Source: Stutzerimonas stutzeri
GTDB taxonomy: Bacteria > Pseudomonadota > Gammaproteobacteria > Pseudomonadales > Pseudomonadaceae
DNA length: 64,000 bases
Assembly: GCF_002909485.1 (NCBI RefSeq)
Contig: NZ_PPXG01000001.1
Coordinates: 434,001 to 498,000, forward strand
Reading direction: 5' to 3'
Part shown: in pieces, positions 19,627-29,264 of the stretch
Layout: every line of letters starts with the position of its first letter
How positions within the stretch are numbered: position 1 is the first letter of the stretch
Program-made: the position numbers and the translations under genes
The notes under the pieces: generated by a model
Told to the model about the DNA's origin: nothing
Databases searched by the model: none
The model's input: the letters and a program-made list of their open reading frames with translations, nothing else

Positions 19627-19657
19627 TTTCGGGCTCTGGCACAAGCAAATGCAATAT

Positions 19658-19734
19658 GGTGGGCGTAGCTCAGTTGGTAGAGCACAGGATTGTGGCTCCT
19701 GGTGTCGAGGGTTCGATCCCCTTCGTCCACCCCA
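19658..19734 (+). tRNA. tRNA-His (anticodon GTG)
   Basis: GTGGGCG pairs with CGTCCAC. The extra G at 19658 (position -1) faces discriminator C, the hallmark of tRNA-His. The anticodon loop contains GTG, the T-arm is GGTTCGATCCC, and CCA is encoded. Confidence 0.95.
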
Positions 19735-19744
19735 TATTCCAGAG

Positions 19745-19770
19745 AACGCCAGGCGCTGCCTGGCGTTTTC
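19745..19770 (+). terminator. Hairpin between tRNA-His and tRNA-Leu
   Basis: AACGCCAGGC and GCCTGGCGTT form a perfect 10-bp stem with a 3-nt loop and TTTTC after it. It could end part of the transcripts or serve as a processing signal within the array. Confidence 0.65.
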
Positions 19771-19786
19771 GTTTAAGCCCTGTTTA

Positions 19787-19871
19787 GCGGACGTGGTGAA
19801 ATTGGTAGACACACCAGATTTAGGTTCTGGCGCCGCAAGGTGTGAGAGTTCGAGTCTCTCCGTCCGCACCA
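19787..19871 (+). tRNA. tRNA-Leu (anticodon TAG)
   Basis: 85 nt class II tRNA with a long variable arm. GCGGACG pairs with CGTCCGC; the anticodon arm CCAGA-TTTAGGT-TCTGG gives TAG, the variable arm is GCGCCGCAAGGTGT, and CCA is encoded. It is the last gene of the core block before the accessory region. Confidence 0.95.
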
Positions 19872-19914
19872 TTACATGATTCTCGAGACTTCTTATGGAG
19901 AATCGAAATCTCTG

Positions 19915-19940
19915 AAAGCCCCGTAATAGGGGCTTTTTTG
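19915..19940 (+). terminator. Terminator of the tRNA array
   Basis: AAAGCCCC (19915-19922) and GGGGCTTT (19929-19936) form an 8-bp stem with a 6-nt loop and a T run, 44 bp after tRNA-Leu. Confidence 0.88.
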
Positions 19941-20237
19941 TGCCTTGCGATTTTCTATGCGGTGTACGAACGCGCGCACCTGGATCTGCAGCAGGCTCTG
20001 TTATTGCAGGTCTTGGCTATTCGCGAAGCCGCAAAGATGGCATGCGCGTCGCGCACTGCCACTTCTCTGAGCGGAGCGAGTAGCCGGCAATCGTCCTTTA
20101 TGGCTTGGGTTCCACGGCGCAGTTGCGACCCTGTGCGTGCCAAAAGTTGCCGGTGATGCTCTGGCTTGGGCGCCGCATCAACTGCAGCTGCAGTGATGCA
20201 CACGCTAGCGTGAGGCCGCAGGCGATGTGGCGAAGTT
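19941..20237. other. Gene-free stretch after the tRNA array
   Basis: About 300 bp with no open frame that looks coding and no repeat of the tRNA-Leu 3' end. It is GC-rich and holds a short palindrome CTGCAGCTGCAG near 20181-20192. I see no other signal. It marks the left edge of the accessory block. Confidence 0.5.
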
Positions 20238-21662
20238 TTATCCTCGTCGCCACGGGCGAATCAGGCGATCCCACACGGAACGTCTTGACTCCGGCTGCTC
20301 AGGCCAATGCGCCTTCTTGTTCTCGCATTGCACGATGCCGTTGGTGCCGAGCCTCAGACGCCAGCGTTGGGCTGACGGAAAGTGCTCACCGGGCATGGTG
20401 TGCAGCAGCAGCAGGTTGTAGTCGTGCTGCTTCTCGATCGCGTGGGCCTGGACCGGGGCAGAGGCGTTATCGCCAGAGGAGTCGTCGTCCGTGCGAACGA
20501 ACAGCTTGTTGTGGCTGGCCTGGATCATTGCGCATAGCTGTTCGCAGTCCAGCGTAAGCCTCTCCCGAATTTCGTCATGTTCCAGCGCAGCCTTGTCCAA
20601 ATTGAGCAGCGCGCGATAGCAAATGACCTGCCGCTCCTCGTTGGTGGCCCATTTGCCGGAGTGTTCACGTACCAGCGGCGGCAAATTGGGCAGCTTGCGG
20701 TAGTCGAGCCAGACCCACTGCTGAGCAAGCAGCTTGCGGGTATAAGGCATGAGCAGGCGAATCTTCCAGCGCGGCTTGCCCTTGCGGAGCCTGCGGGTGA
20801 GAGCGGTGATCATGTCGTCACGCAGCAAGTCACGGATGGCGTAAACCAGGGCGATCACCAGCAGTAGGGCCAGGGAGAGCTTTTCGCTGGCGTCCCGCGC
20901 GTTGAACAGGAAGTAGGTGAATAGCGACATGATCAGCATCGTCGATGCTGCTTTGACCAGCTTGTGGGTGCCAGCCCCCAGTTCCGTGACCTTCGAACGC
21001 AACAGCACTGGGTACTCCAGCAACCGGTGATACAACGCCATGCGGTTCCATATGCGTGTCGGCGTACCGTGGAAATCGCTCAGGTACTCGCGCTCCTTGC
21101 GGTATTTGTGTTCCTGGCGCAGGAATTCGGCTACGGCCTGCTTGAGCTCATCATCAAGAGTGGCAAAACCCTCGAGGGTCATGCCTTCCAGCAGAAACTG
21201 CTCGGCGTGCCATGAGAAATAGATGTCCATCTGACGGAAGTAGCGCTGCTGATTGCTCTGGTTCGGGCTGGATTTGCGCAGGCGCTGCGCAAAGTTCTGA
21301 CTGAGCCGCAGGCCGCGCGCAATTGGCTCAGCAACGGCCCCGGAAGCGAGCATTTGCTGACGCAACCGCTCCATTGAGGCCTGGTATTGGAAGAACCAGG
21401 AGCCGTACATGATTTCGTAATGCGGTGAGAGCAGCACGAAGGATTGATCAGCCTTGCTGATGCGATCCTTCGACGGCATGCCGAGCAACCCGAAGCTGTG
21501 CTTCAGGGTGGTAAAGAAGAAGTGCTCCTCCGACAGGGTCCAGGCCGACAGATTGCTTTCATGCGGGGTGAACAGATACAGCTCGATCTTGTGCCGTCCA
21601 GGCTGCTTCAGCGTACGGGTCAGCTGCAGGCGGAAATCGCCCTTGCGCTTGAGTGAGAACAC
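20238..21662 (-). CDS. Unrecognised membrane protein (474 aa)
   Basis: I do not recognise a family. The protein has a soluble N-terminal part (about 1-230) and two closely spaced membrane helices (about 234-253 and 262-279, a hairpin). A basic stretch follows (RRLRKGKPRWKIR), then a soluble C-terminal half ending in a tryptophan/arginine-rich tail. There is no signal peptide. The hairpin-in-the-middle layout suggests that both ends are cytoplasmic and the protein is an inner-membrane scaffold or sensor; this is inference. Codon use looks normal for the window, and no co-directional neighbour is close. The start is the ATG at 21662. Confidence 0.75.
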   Translation of the reverse strand: MFSLKRKGDFRLQLTRTLKQPGRHKIELYLFTPHESNLSAWTLSEEHFFFTTLKHSFGLLGMPSKDRISKADQSFVLLSPHYEIMYGSWFFQYQASMERLRQQMLASGAVAEPIARGLRLSQNFAQRLRKSSPNQSNQQRYFRQMDIYFSWHAEQFLLEGMTLEGFATLDDELKQAVAEFLRQEHKYRKEREYLSDFHGTPTRIWNRMALYHRLLEYPVLLRSKVTELGAGTHKLVKAASTMLIMSLFTYFLFNARDASEKLSLALLLVIALVYAIRDLLRDDMITALTRRLRKGKPRWKIRLLMPYTRKLLAQQWVWLDYRKLPNLPPLVREHSGKWATNEERQVICYRALLNLDKAALEHDEIRERLTLDCEQLCAMIQASHNKLFVRTDDDSSGDNASAPVQAHAIEKQHDYNLLLLHTMPGEHFPSAQRWRLRLGTNGIVQCENKKAHWPEQPESRRSVWDRLIRPWRRG

Positions 21663-21978
21663 GGAACCCCCGATGACAGTTGGACGCGTCAGGATACCAA
21701 GCTTTGCCAGCGGAGGGCCCCAAGCCGGTCCGGGCTTTAGCTTGAGGTGCGAGCGCTATGCTCGCTTTAACGAACAAGCCACTTGCATCAGGGCCTAGCC
21801 AAACCTGTCGGATGATCGTGTACGAAGTGCGGAGCCGTTGCTGATCGCCTTTGGCAGGTTTGCTAAACGGCTCCGGCCCACTGACGTTTCATATAGCGTT
21901 TGGTCGGAACGCCGGTGTGCCGCCGCCGATAATTACGACGGGGTACCCCAATATGAAGGACGGGAGGCTCGGCTCTGA
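21663..21978. other. Intergenic region with a 10-bp inverted repeat
   Basis: 316 bp between two minus-strand genes. CGGAGCCGTT (21830-21839) and AACGGCTCCG (21866-21875) form perfect arms 26 bp apart; this could be a weak terminator for the MFS gene, although no T run follows. The promoter of the 474-aa protein should lie in the left part. Confidence 0.45.
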
Positions 21979-23184
21979 TCAGCGACAGGGCCTGGCGTGG
22001 GTAGCGCCCGCACAACCGGTCTGCCGCCGCAGATTGGCGATCTGAAGCAGCGCACCAGCCAGCGCAACCGTGGCGGCACTGACGGAAAGTGTCCAGGTCT
22101 GCATCTGCAGAAGCAGGACAAAGCCTCCAGCTGCTGCGCCGATGGCACTACCCAGGTACAGCGCTGACTCGTTCAAGGCAATCGCAAGGTTGCCGTCGCC
22201 CTGTACCTGACGAGCCAGGATGAGTTCATTGTTCTGGGGCACCTGCAATGCCCATCCAGCGGCTCCCCATATCGCGATGGGTAGCGCTGCGAACCACACA
22301 TTGAGCGAAGCAGAAATGGGCAATAGAAAAAGCGAAGCACTCAGGATCAGCATGATCGTAAGGACTATCACCGGTCCTCGTATGCGATCAACCACCGGCC
22401 CGATCAGAAGGCTGCCCATCACACCACCGATGCCCCAGATCCAGAGATACGGCTTTATCGAGCGAACGGAACCGTGATCGGTGTCGGTGAGCAGCGGCGC
22501 AATGAAGGTGTACATCCCGAGGCTGGCAATCGCCGCGAGCAACGATACGAGCAAGATGGTTAGCACGTGGCCGTCAGAGAGAATGGCGAGCTTTTCGCGA
22601 AGCGAACTGGTCGCCGCGCAGGGCAGCGAGGGGAGCAAGACTGATAACCCCACAAAGGCGAGCAGGCCCAACAGTGCGACCAGCCACAATGCGGCCTGCC
22701 AGCCCATCTGTTCCGCGATGACAAGGCTCAGCGGGACACCTAAAACCACGCCACTGGCCATCCCGCCCATAATGATGGCAATAGACTTGCCTCGCCGCTC
22801 TGCAGTCGATAACGCTGCTGATGCTCCGATCCCCATGGCCAGGTAGACGCCTGCGCCAGCCCCGGCGACCGCGCGCCAGATCATCAAGGTATTGAAATCA
22901 CGCGCTAGAGCACTTGCTGCATTAGCAATCACGAATAGACCCAGCGCAGCCAGGAGCCCAGTGCGTTGCCGATCAGGTGGCGTCAGCGCGACTAACAGCG
23001 GCGAGCCGAGGCCGTAGGCCAGGGTGAAGGCCGTTACCAGCTGTGCTGCGATCGCAACGGAGACTGAGAACGAAGCCTCGATCATGGGAATCAGCCCGGC
23101 CGTGACGTAGGAGGCCATCCCAAGTGCAAATGCGCCGATAGCTATGAGATAGACCGGATGAGAGTTGGAGGAGGGCGAGCTCAT
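21979..23184 (-). CDS. MFS transporter, drug:H+ antiporter-1 type
   Basis: 401 residues, about 12 hydrophobic helices and no signal peptide, as expected for a major facilitator of the DHA1 (AraJ/arabinose-efflux-like) group. The A-like motif between helices 2 and 3 is weak (GLGSPLLVALTPPDRQRT). RAVAGAGAGVYLAMGIG is the helix-4 motif, and GVVLGVPLSLVIAEQMGW is motif C, the mark of antiporters. It is divergent from an HTH regulator with 366 bp between them, the usual layout for a locally controlled efflux pump. The substrate cannot be predicted. Confidence 0.87.
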   Translation of the reverse strand: MSSPSSNSHPVYLIAIGAFALGMASYVTAGLIPMIEASFSVSVAIAAQLVTAFTLAYGLGSPLLVALTPPDRQRTGLLAALGLFVIANAASALARDFNTLMIWRAVAGAGAGVYLAMGIGASAALSTAERRGKSIAIIMGGMASGVVLGVPLSLVIAEQMGWQAALWLVALLGLLAFVGLSVLLPSLPCAATSSLREKLAILSDGHVLTILLVSLLAAIASLGMYTFIAPLLTDTDHGSVRSIKPYLWIWGIGGVMGSLLIGPVVDRIRGPVIVLTIMLILSASLFLLPISASLNVWFAALPIAIWGAAGWALQVPQNNELILARQVQGDGNLAIALNESALYLGSAIGAAAGGFVLLLQMQTWTLSVSAATVALAGALLQIANLRRQTGCAGATHARPCR

Positions 23185-23550
23185 AGGGCGACACCCCAGC
23201 GCAACGAGGAGGTGCGCGATCCCGTCCAGGCCCCATCCTGTCGGGGCAGGGGTGGCAACTCGAGTCGTGACCTACGCCAGATGCCGACTCTGCCAGTTTG
23301 TGTTCCATCCATATGCGCGTGTTGGGATGACCGGACAGCCGGCTTGAAGCGGTTAGTCTGGCAGCCTGATTTCTGCCACGTCAGCAGCTCGCAAATTGAT
23401 GCGTGGACCATCGATGTTCTCCTGGATGAGCAAAACCCGCATCAGCTTGGCCCTCGTTCTAGCGTAGCTTCGGCGGGCGAGAGGCTATTCTTAGTACCGG
23501 CCTCATACAGTTACAATTTGAGCGCTTATGCTGTTACTAGGAGTGATTGG
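23185..23550. promoter_or_regulatory. Divergent promoter region, MFS pump / HTH regulator
   Basis: 366 bp. The open frame that runs through it on the plus strand has no start or codon pattern worth calling. GTTAC occurs twice near the regulator start (23512-23516 and 23533-23537), and TACAAT (23514-23519) could be a -10. No clear operator palindrome was found. Confidence 0.45.
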
Positions 23551-24411
23551 ATGAGTGCGCCCCGTAGCCATGAACGAAACAGGGCAGAACTTGCGGTGTT
23601 TTTGCGTAGCCGCCGCGAGCGCATTGCGCCAGAGGATGTCGGGCTTCCATCGGGTGGACGGCGCCGCACACCTGGCTTGCGGCGCGAGGAAGTTGCAGCG
23701 CTGGCAGGAGTCGGACTGTCTTGGTACACGTGGCTCGAGCAGGGGCGGGATATCGGGGTTTCAGCGGCGTTTCTCGAAAACCTTTCCAGAACGCTAAAGC
23801 TCGATGCAACCGAACGTCGTCACCTGTTCCTGTTAGCCCACCAGCGGCTGCCTCCGGAACCAGGAAGAACTTGGTGCGTGGTGCCGCCTTTGGTCCATCG
23901 CCTGATGGACGATCTGCATTTGCGCCCAGCCTATGTGTTGAACCTGAGATGGGACGTGCTGGCCTGGAACGCGGCCGCCGATAAGGTGTTCGGTTTTTCG
24001 AGTTTCCCGATTGAACGACGCAACCTGCTCTGGCTGTTGTTCACTGAGTCTTCGTTCCGGACGTTGCTCGATCCATGGGGCGATCAGGCGTCACAAATCC
24101 TGTCGAGCTTTCGGCGTGACTTCGTCAGGGCGCCCCTGGATCCGGAAATCGGAACATTGGTCAAGGACCTGGAAAAGCTCGATCCGGATTTCAAAACGTG
24201 GTGGAAACAGCAGGATATCCATGGGCCTTGCCAGGGTGTCCGGTACTTGCAGATCAAGGAAGTCGGCGCTGTAGTGTTCGATCACACTTCACTGGTGATC
24301 GATGTCGACCGTGATTTGCGTCTGGTCTGCTATGCCGCGAAGGAAGGCCAGGTACAAAGCACGCGGTTCGAACACTGGCTGACAGCCAAGTCCGAGCGCT
24401 CCGACACCTAA
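23551..24411 (+). CDS. XRE-type helix-turn-helix regulator with MmyB-like ligand domain
   Basis: 286 residues from the ATG at 23551 (TAGGAGTG upstream). An N-terminal HTH (about 10-85) has the signature of this group, TPGLRREEVAALAGVGLSWYTWLEQGRDI. A MmyB-like, PAS-related ligand domain follows (about 105-275), with RPAYVLNLRWDVLAWNAAADKVFGF. Members often control a neighbouring oxidoreductase or pump, and some bind fatty acids. Here the divergent MFS gene is the obvious candidate target. The frame extends 131 codons upstream without a good start, so that part was left out. Confidence 0.88.
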   Translation: MSAPRSHERNRAELAVFLRSRRERIAPEDVGLPSGGRRRTPGLRREEVAALAGVGLSWYTWLEQGRDIGVSAAFLENLSRTLKLDATERRHLFLLAHQRLPPEPGRTWCVVPPLVHRLMDDLHLRPAYVLNLRWDVLAWNAAADKVFGFSSFPIERRNLLWLLFTESSFRTLLDPWGDQASQILSSFRRDFVRAPLDPEIGTLVKDLEKLDPDFKTWWKQQDIHGPCQGVRYLQIKEVGAVVFDHTSLVIDVDRDLRLVCYAAKEGQVQSTRFEHWLTAKSERSDT

Positions 24412-24494
24412 CGGCCCAAACGATCAGCCGGAATGACCGGACTGGTTCCAGGCGCGCCGTCTTGCGCATCACGGTTGGGGAAGGTGGCCCCGTA

Positions 24495-24518
24495 CCATGA
24501 CCCGCGTTCCGGTCATGG
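24495..24518. terminator. Candidate terminator between the HTH regulator and the chemoreceptor
   Basis: CCATGACC and GGTCATGG pair (8 bp) around an 8-nt loop between convergent genes. There is no T run, so this is a weak call. Confidence 0.35.
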
Positions 24519-24577
24519 CTGCTGTGATGTTCCGGAGCGCGAGGTCTAGCTCAGTCGACATCGAGCTGATGTCAGTG

Positions 24578-26575
24578 TCAGCGAACCTTGAATCGGCTTA
24601 CCACGGCCGTAAGTCGCCCGTTCGTGTTGAGCAGCGACTCCGTGCTTCGGTCCACGCTCACTCCGCTTTCCACCAATTCGTCGACAACATGCCGCACGGC
24701 AACCATGTTTCGGTTGATCTCCTCGGCCACTGCGCTTTGCTCTTCCGCGGCAGTGGCGATCTGCGTACTCAGGTCGTTGATATGAACTACCGAGCTGGCC
24801 ATCTCGTCCAGCCCGACAGTGACCTGGGCGGTTTTGTCTGCGGTTGTCTGGCAGCTGACTTTGGTTTGCTCCATGGCCTGAACCGCCAGCCCCACACCCT
24901 GCTGCAGCCGCTGGAGTGTCTCGTTGATTTCCGAGGTGCTCTGCTGGGTACGTGCTGCCAAGGCTCTGACCTCGTCGGCGACAACCGCGAAACCTCGTCC
25001 TTGCTCGCCTGCGCGCGCTGCTTCGATCGCCGCGTTCAGCGCTAGCAGGTTGGTCTGGCCGGCGATATCACCTATTACGCCTAGTACGTCATTGATGCGT
25101 TGAGCGTCGGCCTCCATGGCCTGCACCTTGGCGGTGGCACTTTCAACTTCGCCTACCAGTGCCCGAACACTGCTGGAGGCGTCGTCAACCACTCGCTTCG
25201 AGGATGCGGCGTTGTGATTGGCGGTTTGGGTGAATGTGGCCGTTTCGCTGGCGCTCTGTGCCACGGACTCGGCGGTCGAGCTCATTTCGTTGATCGCCGT
25301 GACCGCCTGATCGGTCTCTGACGCATGTCGGGCGAGGGCTTCATTGGTTGTGCGCGATAGCTGCTTGAGTTGGCCAATTTCGCTATGGATCTGGGTAGTG
25401 GCGTCGCTTACATCGATCATCATCTTTTGCAGATAGACGATGAACCCGTTTACCGAACGCGCAACCTGATCGACTTCGTCCTCGCCTTTGATATCGATTC
25501 GCTTGGTCAGGTCGGCATCGCCTGCGGACAACGCATCGATATTGGAGCGCAGCACGCCGAGTCGCTTCATCAACTGGTTGAGGGCAAAGATCATCAGCGC
25601 GAGCAGAATCATTACCATGGGGATCTGTAGCGAAGCGAGGGTCTTGAGCATGGCGTCGCTTCGTGCTTCAAGCTGCGCTGTGGGCAGTGCCGCGGCTAAT
25701 AGCCATGGTGTGCCCGCAATAGGTGTCAGAAAGAAACTGAAGTCTTCACCGGACTTGCTGATGTAGTCCAGGCGTTGCAGCTGTTGCGGCTTACCCAGCA
25801 GTGCCTGTTGGACCGACGCAATAAAGGGGGACTGGCCCGATAGCTCCGACACGTTTCTCAGCACCATGTTTCCGCTCACCTGCGGTTGGTTGCTGAGAAT
25901 CTTGCCGTCCGCTTCGACGATCATCACCTCGCCCTTGATCTCGTCCTGCTTTTCGGCAACCAGTCGATTGAAAAAGCCGAGTGTCAGATCGATTGTCGAG
26001 ACACCCCAAGCCGAACCGTCCTTGTAAATGGTCATGGCGCAATTGGTGCGTGGTTCTGCGCTCGCATCGTCTTTGTAAGCAGCGGCCCATACGCATTTTC
26101 CACGCGGGGCTTGCATGCCGTCTCTATGCCAAGGTTGTTCGAAGTAATTCAGGGATTCGGCAGAATTCCAGTGTGTATTGACCACCAGTTTCCCCGACTG
26201 GTCCCGATGGTAGAACGTACTGTGCTTTGCGCGTCCCGGCGTCCGTGCACCTGACATTGGCCAGATTCCGCCGCCGAACACTTTCACGTCACCGTATTGA
26301 TCGACCAGGCCCGGAAGAACTCGGTCAATCTCATCGCTTTCCAGCATGGGAACAGTCTGGGTGATGCTACGGGCCTGGGCTTCGACCCGCGCCAGCTCCA
26401 TTGTGATCTGTTCACCAATTTCACTGACCTGGGACAGCACGATCGATTCGCCTGCTGCCATAAGCTGCGGCGCGACGAAACGTTTGATGCCAAGCATCGT
26501 GAGCAGCATGACCAGCAATACGAAGCCGATGAAGGTGATTGTGTAACGTGACTTTATGGTTTTGAGCGCGAACAT
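24578..26575 (-). CDS. Methyl-accepting chemotaxis protein with periplasmic dCache-like sensor
   Basis: 665 residues: transmembrane helix 1 (about 12-32), a large periplasmic domain (about 33-315) that looks like dCache ([21 protein letters not shown] and the later [15 protein letters not shown]), helix 2 (about 318-340), HAMP (about 340-395), and a long cytoplasmic signalling domain. The highly conserved tip is [40 protein letters not shown] in parts. There is no C-terminal pentapeptide for CheR/CheB binding. dCache domains of this kind often bind amino acids, polyamines or organic acids; the ligand cannot be told. It is a single gene without che neighbours, typical for a stand-alone Pseudomonas receptor. 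Confidence 0.92.
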   Translation of the reverse strand: MFALKTIKSRYTITFIGFVLLVMLLTMLGIKRFVAPQLMAAGESIVLSQVSEIGEQITMELARVEAQARSITQTVPMLESDEIDRVLPGLVDQYGDVKVFGGGIWPMSGARTPGRAKHSTFYHRDQSGKLVVNTHWNSAESLNYFEQPWHRDGMQAPRGKCVWAAAYKDDASAEPRTNCAMTIYKDGSAWGVSTIDLTLGFFNRLVAEKQDEIKGEVMIVEADGKILSNQPQVSGNMVLRNVSELSGQSPFIASVQQALLGKPQQLQRLDYISKSGEDFSFFLTPIAGTPWLLAAALPTAQLEARSDAMLKTLASLQIPMVMILLALMIFALNQLMKRLGVLRSNIDALSAGDADLTKRIDIKGEDEVDQVARSVNGFIVYLQKMMIDVSDATTQIHSEIGQLKQLSRTTNEALARHASETDQAVTAINEMSSTAESVAQSASETATFTQTANHNAASSKRVVDDASSSVRALVGEVESATAKVQAMEADAQRINDVLGVIGDIAGQTNLLALNAAIEAARAGEQGRGFAVVADEVRALAARTQQSTSEINETLQRLQQGVGLAVQAMEQTKVSCQTTADKTAQVTVGLDEMASSVVHINDLSTQIATAAEEQSAVAEEINRNMVAVRHVVDELVESGVSVDRSTESLLNTNGRLTAVVSRFKVR

Positions 26576-26595
26576 ATCTTGAGCCTTAAGACGGC

Positions 26596-26613
26596 CGCCC
26601 GCTTAAGCGGGCG
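26596..26613. other. 18-bp perfect palindrome upstream of the chemoreceptor
   Basis: CGCCCGCTTAAGCGGGCG is a perfect palindrome 20 bp before the chemoreceptor start codon. It may be the tail hairpin of the upstream kinase transcript, an operator, or an mRNA hairpin near the ribosome binding site. Confidence 0.4.
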
Positions 26614-26760
26614 TGGCGATGAACGCGCTATCGGCTGTCAAGTGCGTGGCTTGAGGCTCAACTGACCGATGGTGCGGCCGCTCAGCTGAGCTTGAAATGC
26701 CCATTGCCGGCCGAATCTGAGGCTGCACAACTTCCGCCCTAAACGCCGCATCGCAGAACG

Positions 26761-29049
26761 TCAATGGGATGGATACAGCTCCACCACCACACCTGAATCC
26801 GGTCGGTCCATTGCCTGGTTCATGGCGTGAACCAATGAAGTTTGGGTAAAGGGCTTGGCCAGGGTGTGAAGTCGGCGGTTACCCTCGGCGAGGTCCGCAT
26901 AGCCACTCACCAGAAGAACCGGCAACCCTGGACGCTCCGTGTGGATCGTTTCAGCCAGCTGGGCGCCAGTCATTCCCGGCATCATGTGGTCAGTCACCAG
27001 AATGTCGAAATTGCCCTGTCGGCGCAGGAGGCTGAGCGCCGCCTCGCCGTTGTCTACCGCCGTGACGCGATAGCCGAGGTCCTCCAGGAGCGCCGAAGTG
27101 TTTTCCAGCACGAGCGGATCATCGTCTACCACGAGTACTGCCAGTGAAACCCTCGACATCGTGTGGGGCAATAGCGTGCCGGGGACTTCGATCACCTCGT
27201 CGTCATGCTGGGTCTGCTGCGTCGTACCTTGTGGCAGCCATAGCTCGATGGTGGTTCCGTTGCCAGGACTGCTCTGGATTTCCAAGCGTCCACCCGACTG
27301 CTCGGCCAGGCCGTGGGCCATGGAAAGCCCCAGGCCAGTGCCTTTGTTCGGCCCTTTGGTGGTAAAGAACGGGTCCGTGGCACGCGACAGGATTTCCGCA
27401 GGCATGCCGCAGCCGTTGTCGCGCACGGTAAGTACGACATAGTCGCGCTGGGTATGGCCGTCGTGCGTGGTGGCAGACCGTCGGCTCTGACCTTCGATGC
27501 AGATGGTGCCGCCATTGGGCATCGCATCACGTGCATTGACCACGAGATTGATCAACACCATTTCCAGTTGGTTTGCGTCGACGAAGGCGGGCGGCAGGTT
27601 CAACGGAAAGCGCATGTCTACGGTTATATTCGCCTCCACCGAGCGCTGCAGCAATTCGCGCACGCCCATTACCAGATCAGGAAGGAGGATCGAACTGGGG
27701 CGTAGTTCCTGCTTGCGCGCGAAGGTGAGCAACCTCTGAACCAGACCAGCGCCTCGTTGTGTGGCCTGCAGGGCATTCGCGATCAGGCTATCGACACGCG
27801 TCTCGCCGCTCGGAATCCGTTTGCGCAGCAGCTCCAAGTTGCCGCCCACCACCGCCAGCAGGTTATTGAAATCATGTGCGATGCCGCCGGTAAGCTTGCC
27901 TACGGCCTCCATCTTCTGCGCCTGGCGCAGCGCAGCCTCAGCCTGCCTACGCTCGGTGACATTAACTAGGCCGCCGAGAATGAGCGAGCCTCCTGAGGTC
28001 GTTTCAATACGGGTCGAGGCGAGTACATCCACGAAAATGCCGGCCCTCGCGACGAGCCGATACTCGGCGTTCAGGCATTCGCCCGTTTCGAGCAGCACTG
28101 GCCAGTCCTGCTCGATCATCTGCCGGGCCGATGCTTCAGTCATGAAGCTGATCAGCTGGCGTCCAATCACATCTTCCCGGCGAAACCCGACAAGGGCGAG
28201 CCACGCGTCGCTCACCGACTCCAGGCGGCCGTCGTGGTCCAGGGAGTGCAGGGGCAGGGGTGTCTTGCTATAGAGCTCCCTGAAACGCTCCTCGCTCAGG
28301 CGCAGTGCCGACGCCTCACGTTCGCTGAGGATTGCCCGACGTCTGTCGTGCATCGAGGCGGCCAGGCCAAAGAACAGAACAATGAAGGTCGAACCGGATA
28401 CGGCCGAGGCAAGGGTCACAAGATCCAGACCGCCACCGGCCGTTACTGGTATCTCAAGATCTAAGGGCGTGAAGTGCGCGCCGATCATCGCAACGTAATG
28501 CATGCCAGCAATGGCGAAGCCCATCGCCACAGCCGATATCCCCTGCAACAGCGGTCGCGCACCCTTGGCCGACAACCACAGAGCAACCGTAGAGGCACCG
28601 ATCGCGATAGCAAAGGAAACCGCGACCCATGCCCAGTCATAGCTCAACTCGGCGTGAAGGGTCATGGCGGCCATACCCATGTAGTGCATCGCGCCAATAC
28701 CGAGGCCCATGAACAGGCCGCCTACGCCCAGGGTTGCGCCGTTCGAACCCTTGGCGCCGACAGCAAAGAAGCTGATGGCCGTTACCACCATCGGCAGGAC
28801 AAAGGACCAGACCGTCAAGCCGACGTCGTACTGAATCTCCACCCCAGGCATGCCGAAGGCGAGCATGCCGATGAAGTGCATCGACCATATGCTGCCGCCC
28901 ATGCAAGCGGCTGCGGCGGCTAGCCACGCATGCCGTGCCCAGCCATGGGCGACCCGGTTGCGGCTGGCGAGATCGAGGGCGGTGAAAGATCCGGCGATGG
29001 CGATCAGGATGGAAAGGCTGACCAGTGCGATGTTGTAGGTGGTATGCAT
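26761..29049 (-). CDS. MHYT-PAS hybrid sensor histidine kinase with C-terminal receiver
   Basis: 762 residues. The N-terminal MHYT membrane domain has seven hydrophobic helices (about 5-235) with three metal-site-like motifs: SMHFIGM (57-63), AMHYMGM (120-126) and GMHYVAM (182-188). A PAS domain (about 255-370), a HisKA domain with phospho-His392 in GGIAHDFNNLL, and an HATPase (GNGTTIELWLP near the end) follow. A receiver with Asp687 (LVTDHMMPG) closes the protein. MHYT domains are proposed to sense O2, CO or NO via copper, which would suit the denitrification genes nearby, but no link is shown. No HPt protein or separate response regulator is adjacent on the same strand. Confidence 0.9.
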   Translation of the reverse strand: MHTTYNIALVSLSILIAIAGSFTALDLASRNRVAHGWARHAWLAAAAACMGGSIWSMHFIGMLAFGMPGVEIQYDVGLTVWSFVLPMVVTAISFFAVGAKGSNGATLGVGGLFMGLGIGAMHYMGMAAMTLHAELSYDWAWVAVSFAIAIGASTVALWLSAKGARPLLQGISAVAMGFAIAGMHYVAMIGAHFTPLDLEIPVTAGGGLDLVTLASAVSGSTFIVLFFGLAASMHDRRRAILSEREASALRLSEERFRELYSKTPLPLHSLDHDGRLESVSDAWLALVGFRREDVIGRQLISFMTEASARQMIEQDWPVLLETGECLNAEYRLVARAGIFVDVLASTRIETTSGGSLILGGLVNVTERRQAEAALRQAQKMEAVGKLTGGIAHDFNNLLAVVGGNLELLRKRIPSGETRVDSLIANALQATQRGAGLVQRLLTFARKQELRPSSILLPDLVMGVRELLQRSVEANITVDMRFPLNLPPAFVDANQLEMVLINLVVNARDAMPNGGTICIEGQSRRSATTHDGHTQRDYVVLTVRDNGCGMPAEILSRATDPFFTTKGPNKGTGLGLSMAHGLAEQSGGRLEIQSSPGNGTTIELWLPQGTTQQTQHDDEVIEVPGTLLPHTMSRVSLAVLVVDDDPLVLENTSALLEDLGYRVTAVDNGEAALSLLRRQGNFDILVTDHMMPGMTGAQLAETIHTERPGLPVLLVSGYADLAEGNRRLHTLAKPFTQTSLVHAMNQAMDRPDSGVVVELYPSH

Positions 29050-29210
29050 AGGCGTCCGCTGGCAAAACGTCGTCGTTGTTTAGTCTTGCAGAGAGCGCCG
29101 TTTGATTCCTGGAACTCGACCAATGGCACATCACGGAACAGCGTAAGCGAGTTGTAGCCAGAGGCCGGCCCACATCCTTTTCCGCTGTCCACCCCTGTTC
29201 GCTTAAACTG

Positions 29211-29226
29211 GATGAGAATTATTATC
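29211..29226. promoter_or_regulatory. Fur box upstream of the response regulator gene
   Basis: GATGAGAATTATTATC matches the 16-bp core AATGATAATCATTATC at 13 of 16 positions. It lies 38 bp before the start codon of the response regulator, which suggests iron repression of the regulator-kinase pair. Confidence 0.65.
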
Positions 29227-29264
29227 TACAAGTGACGGGTGTATCTACCTGACAAGGAGTGGCG

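Noticed and set aside
19787-19871. tRNA-Leu as a used integration site with a duplicated end
   Set aside because: I looked for the T-arm/acceptor sequence at the right border of the accessory block and elsewhere and did not find a copy; no integrase was seen. Kept only as a hypothesis in the findings.
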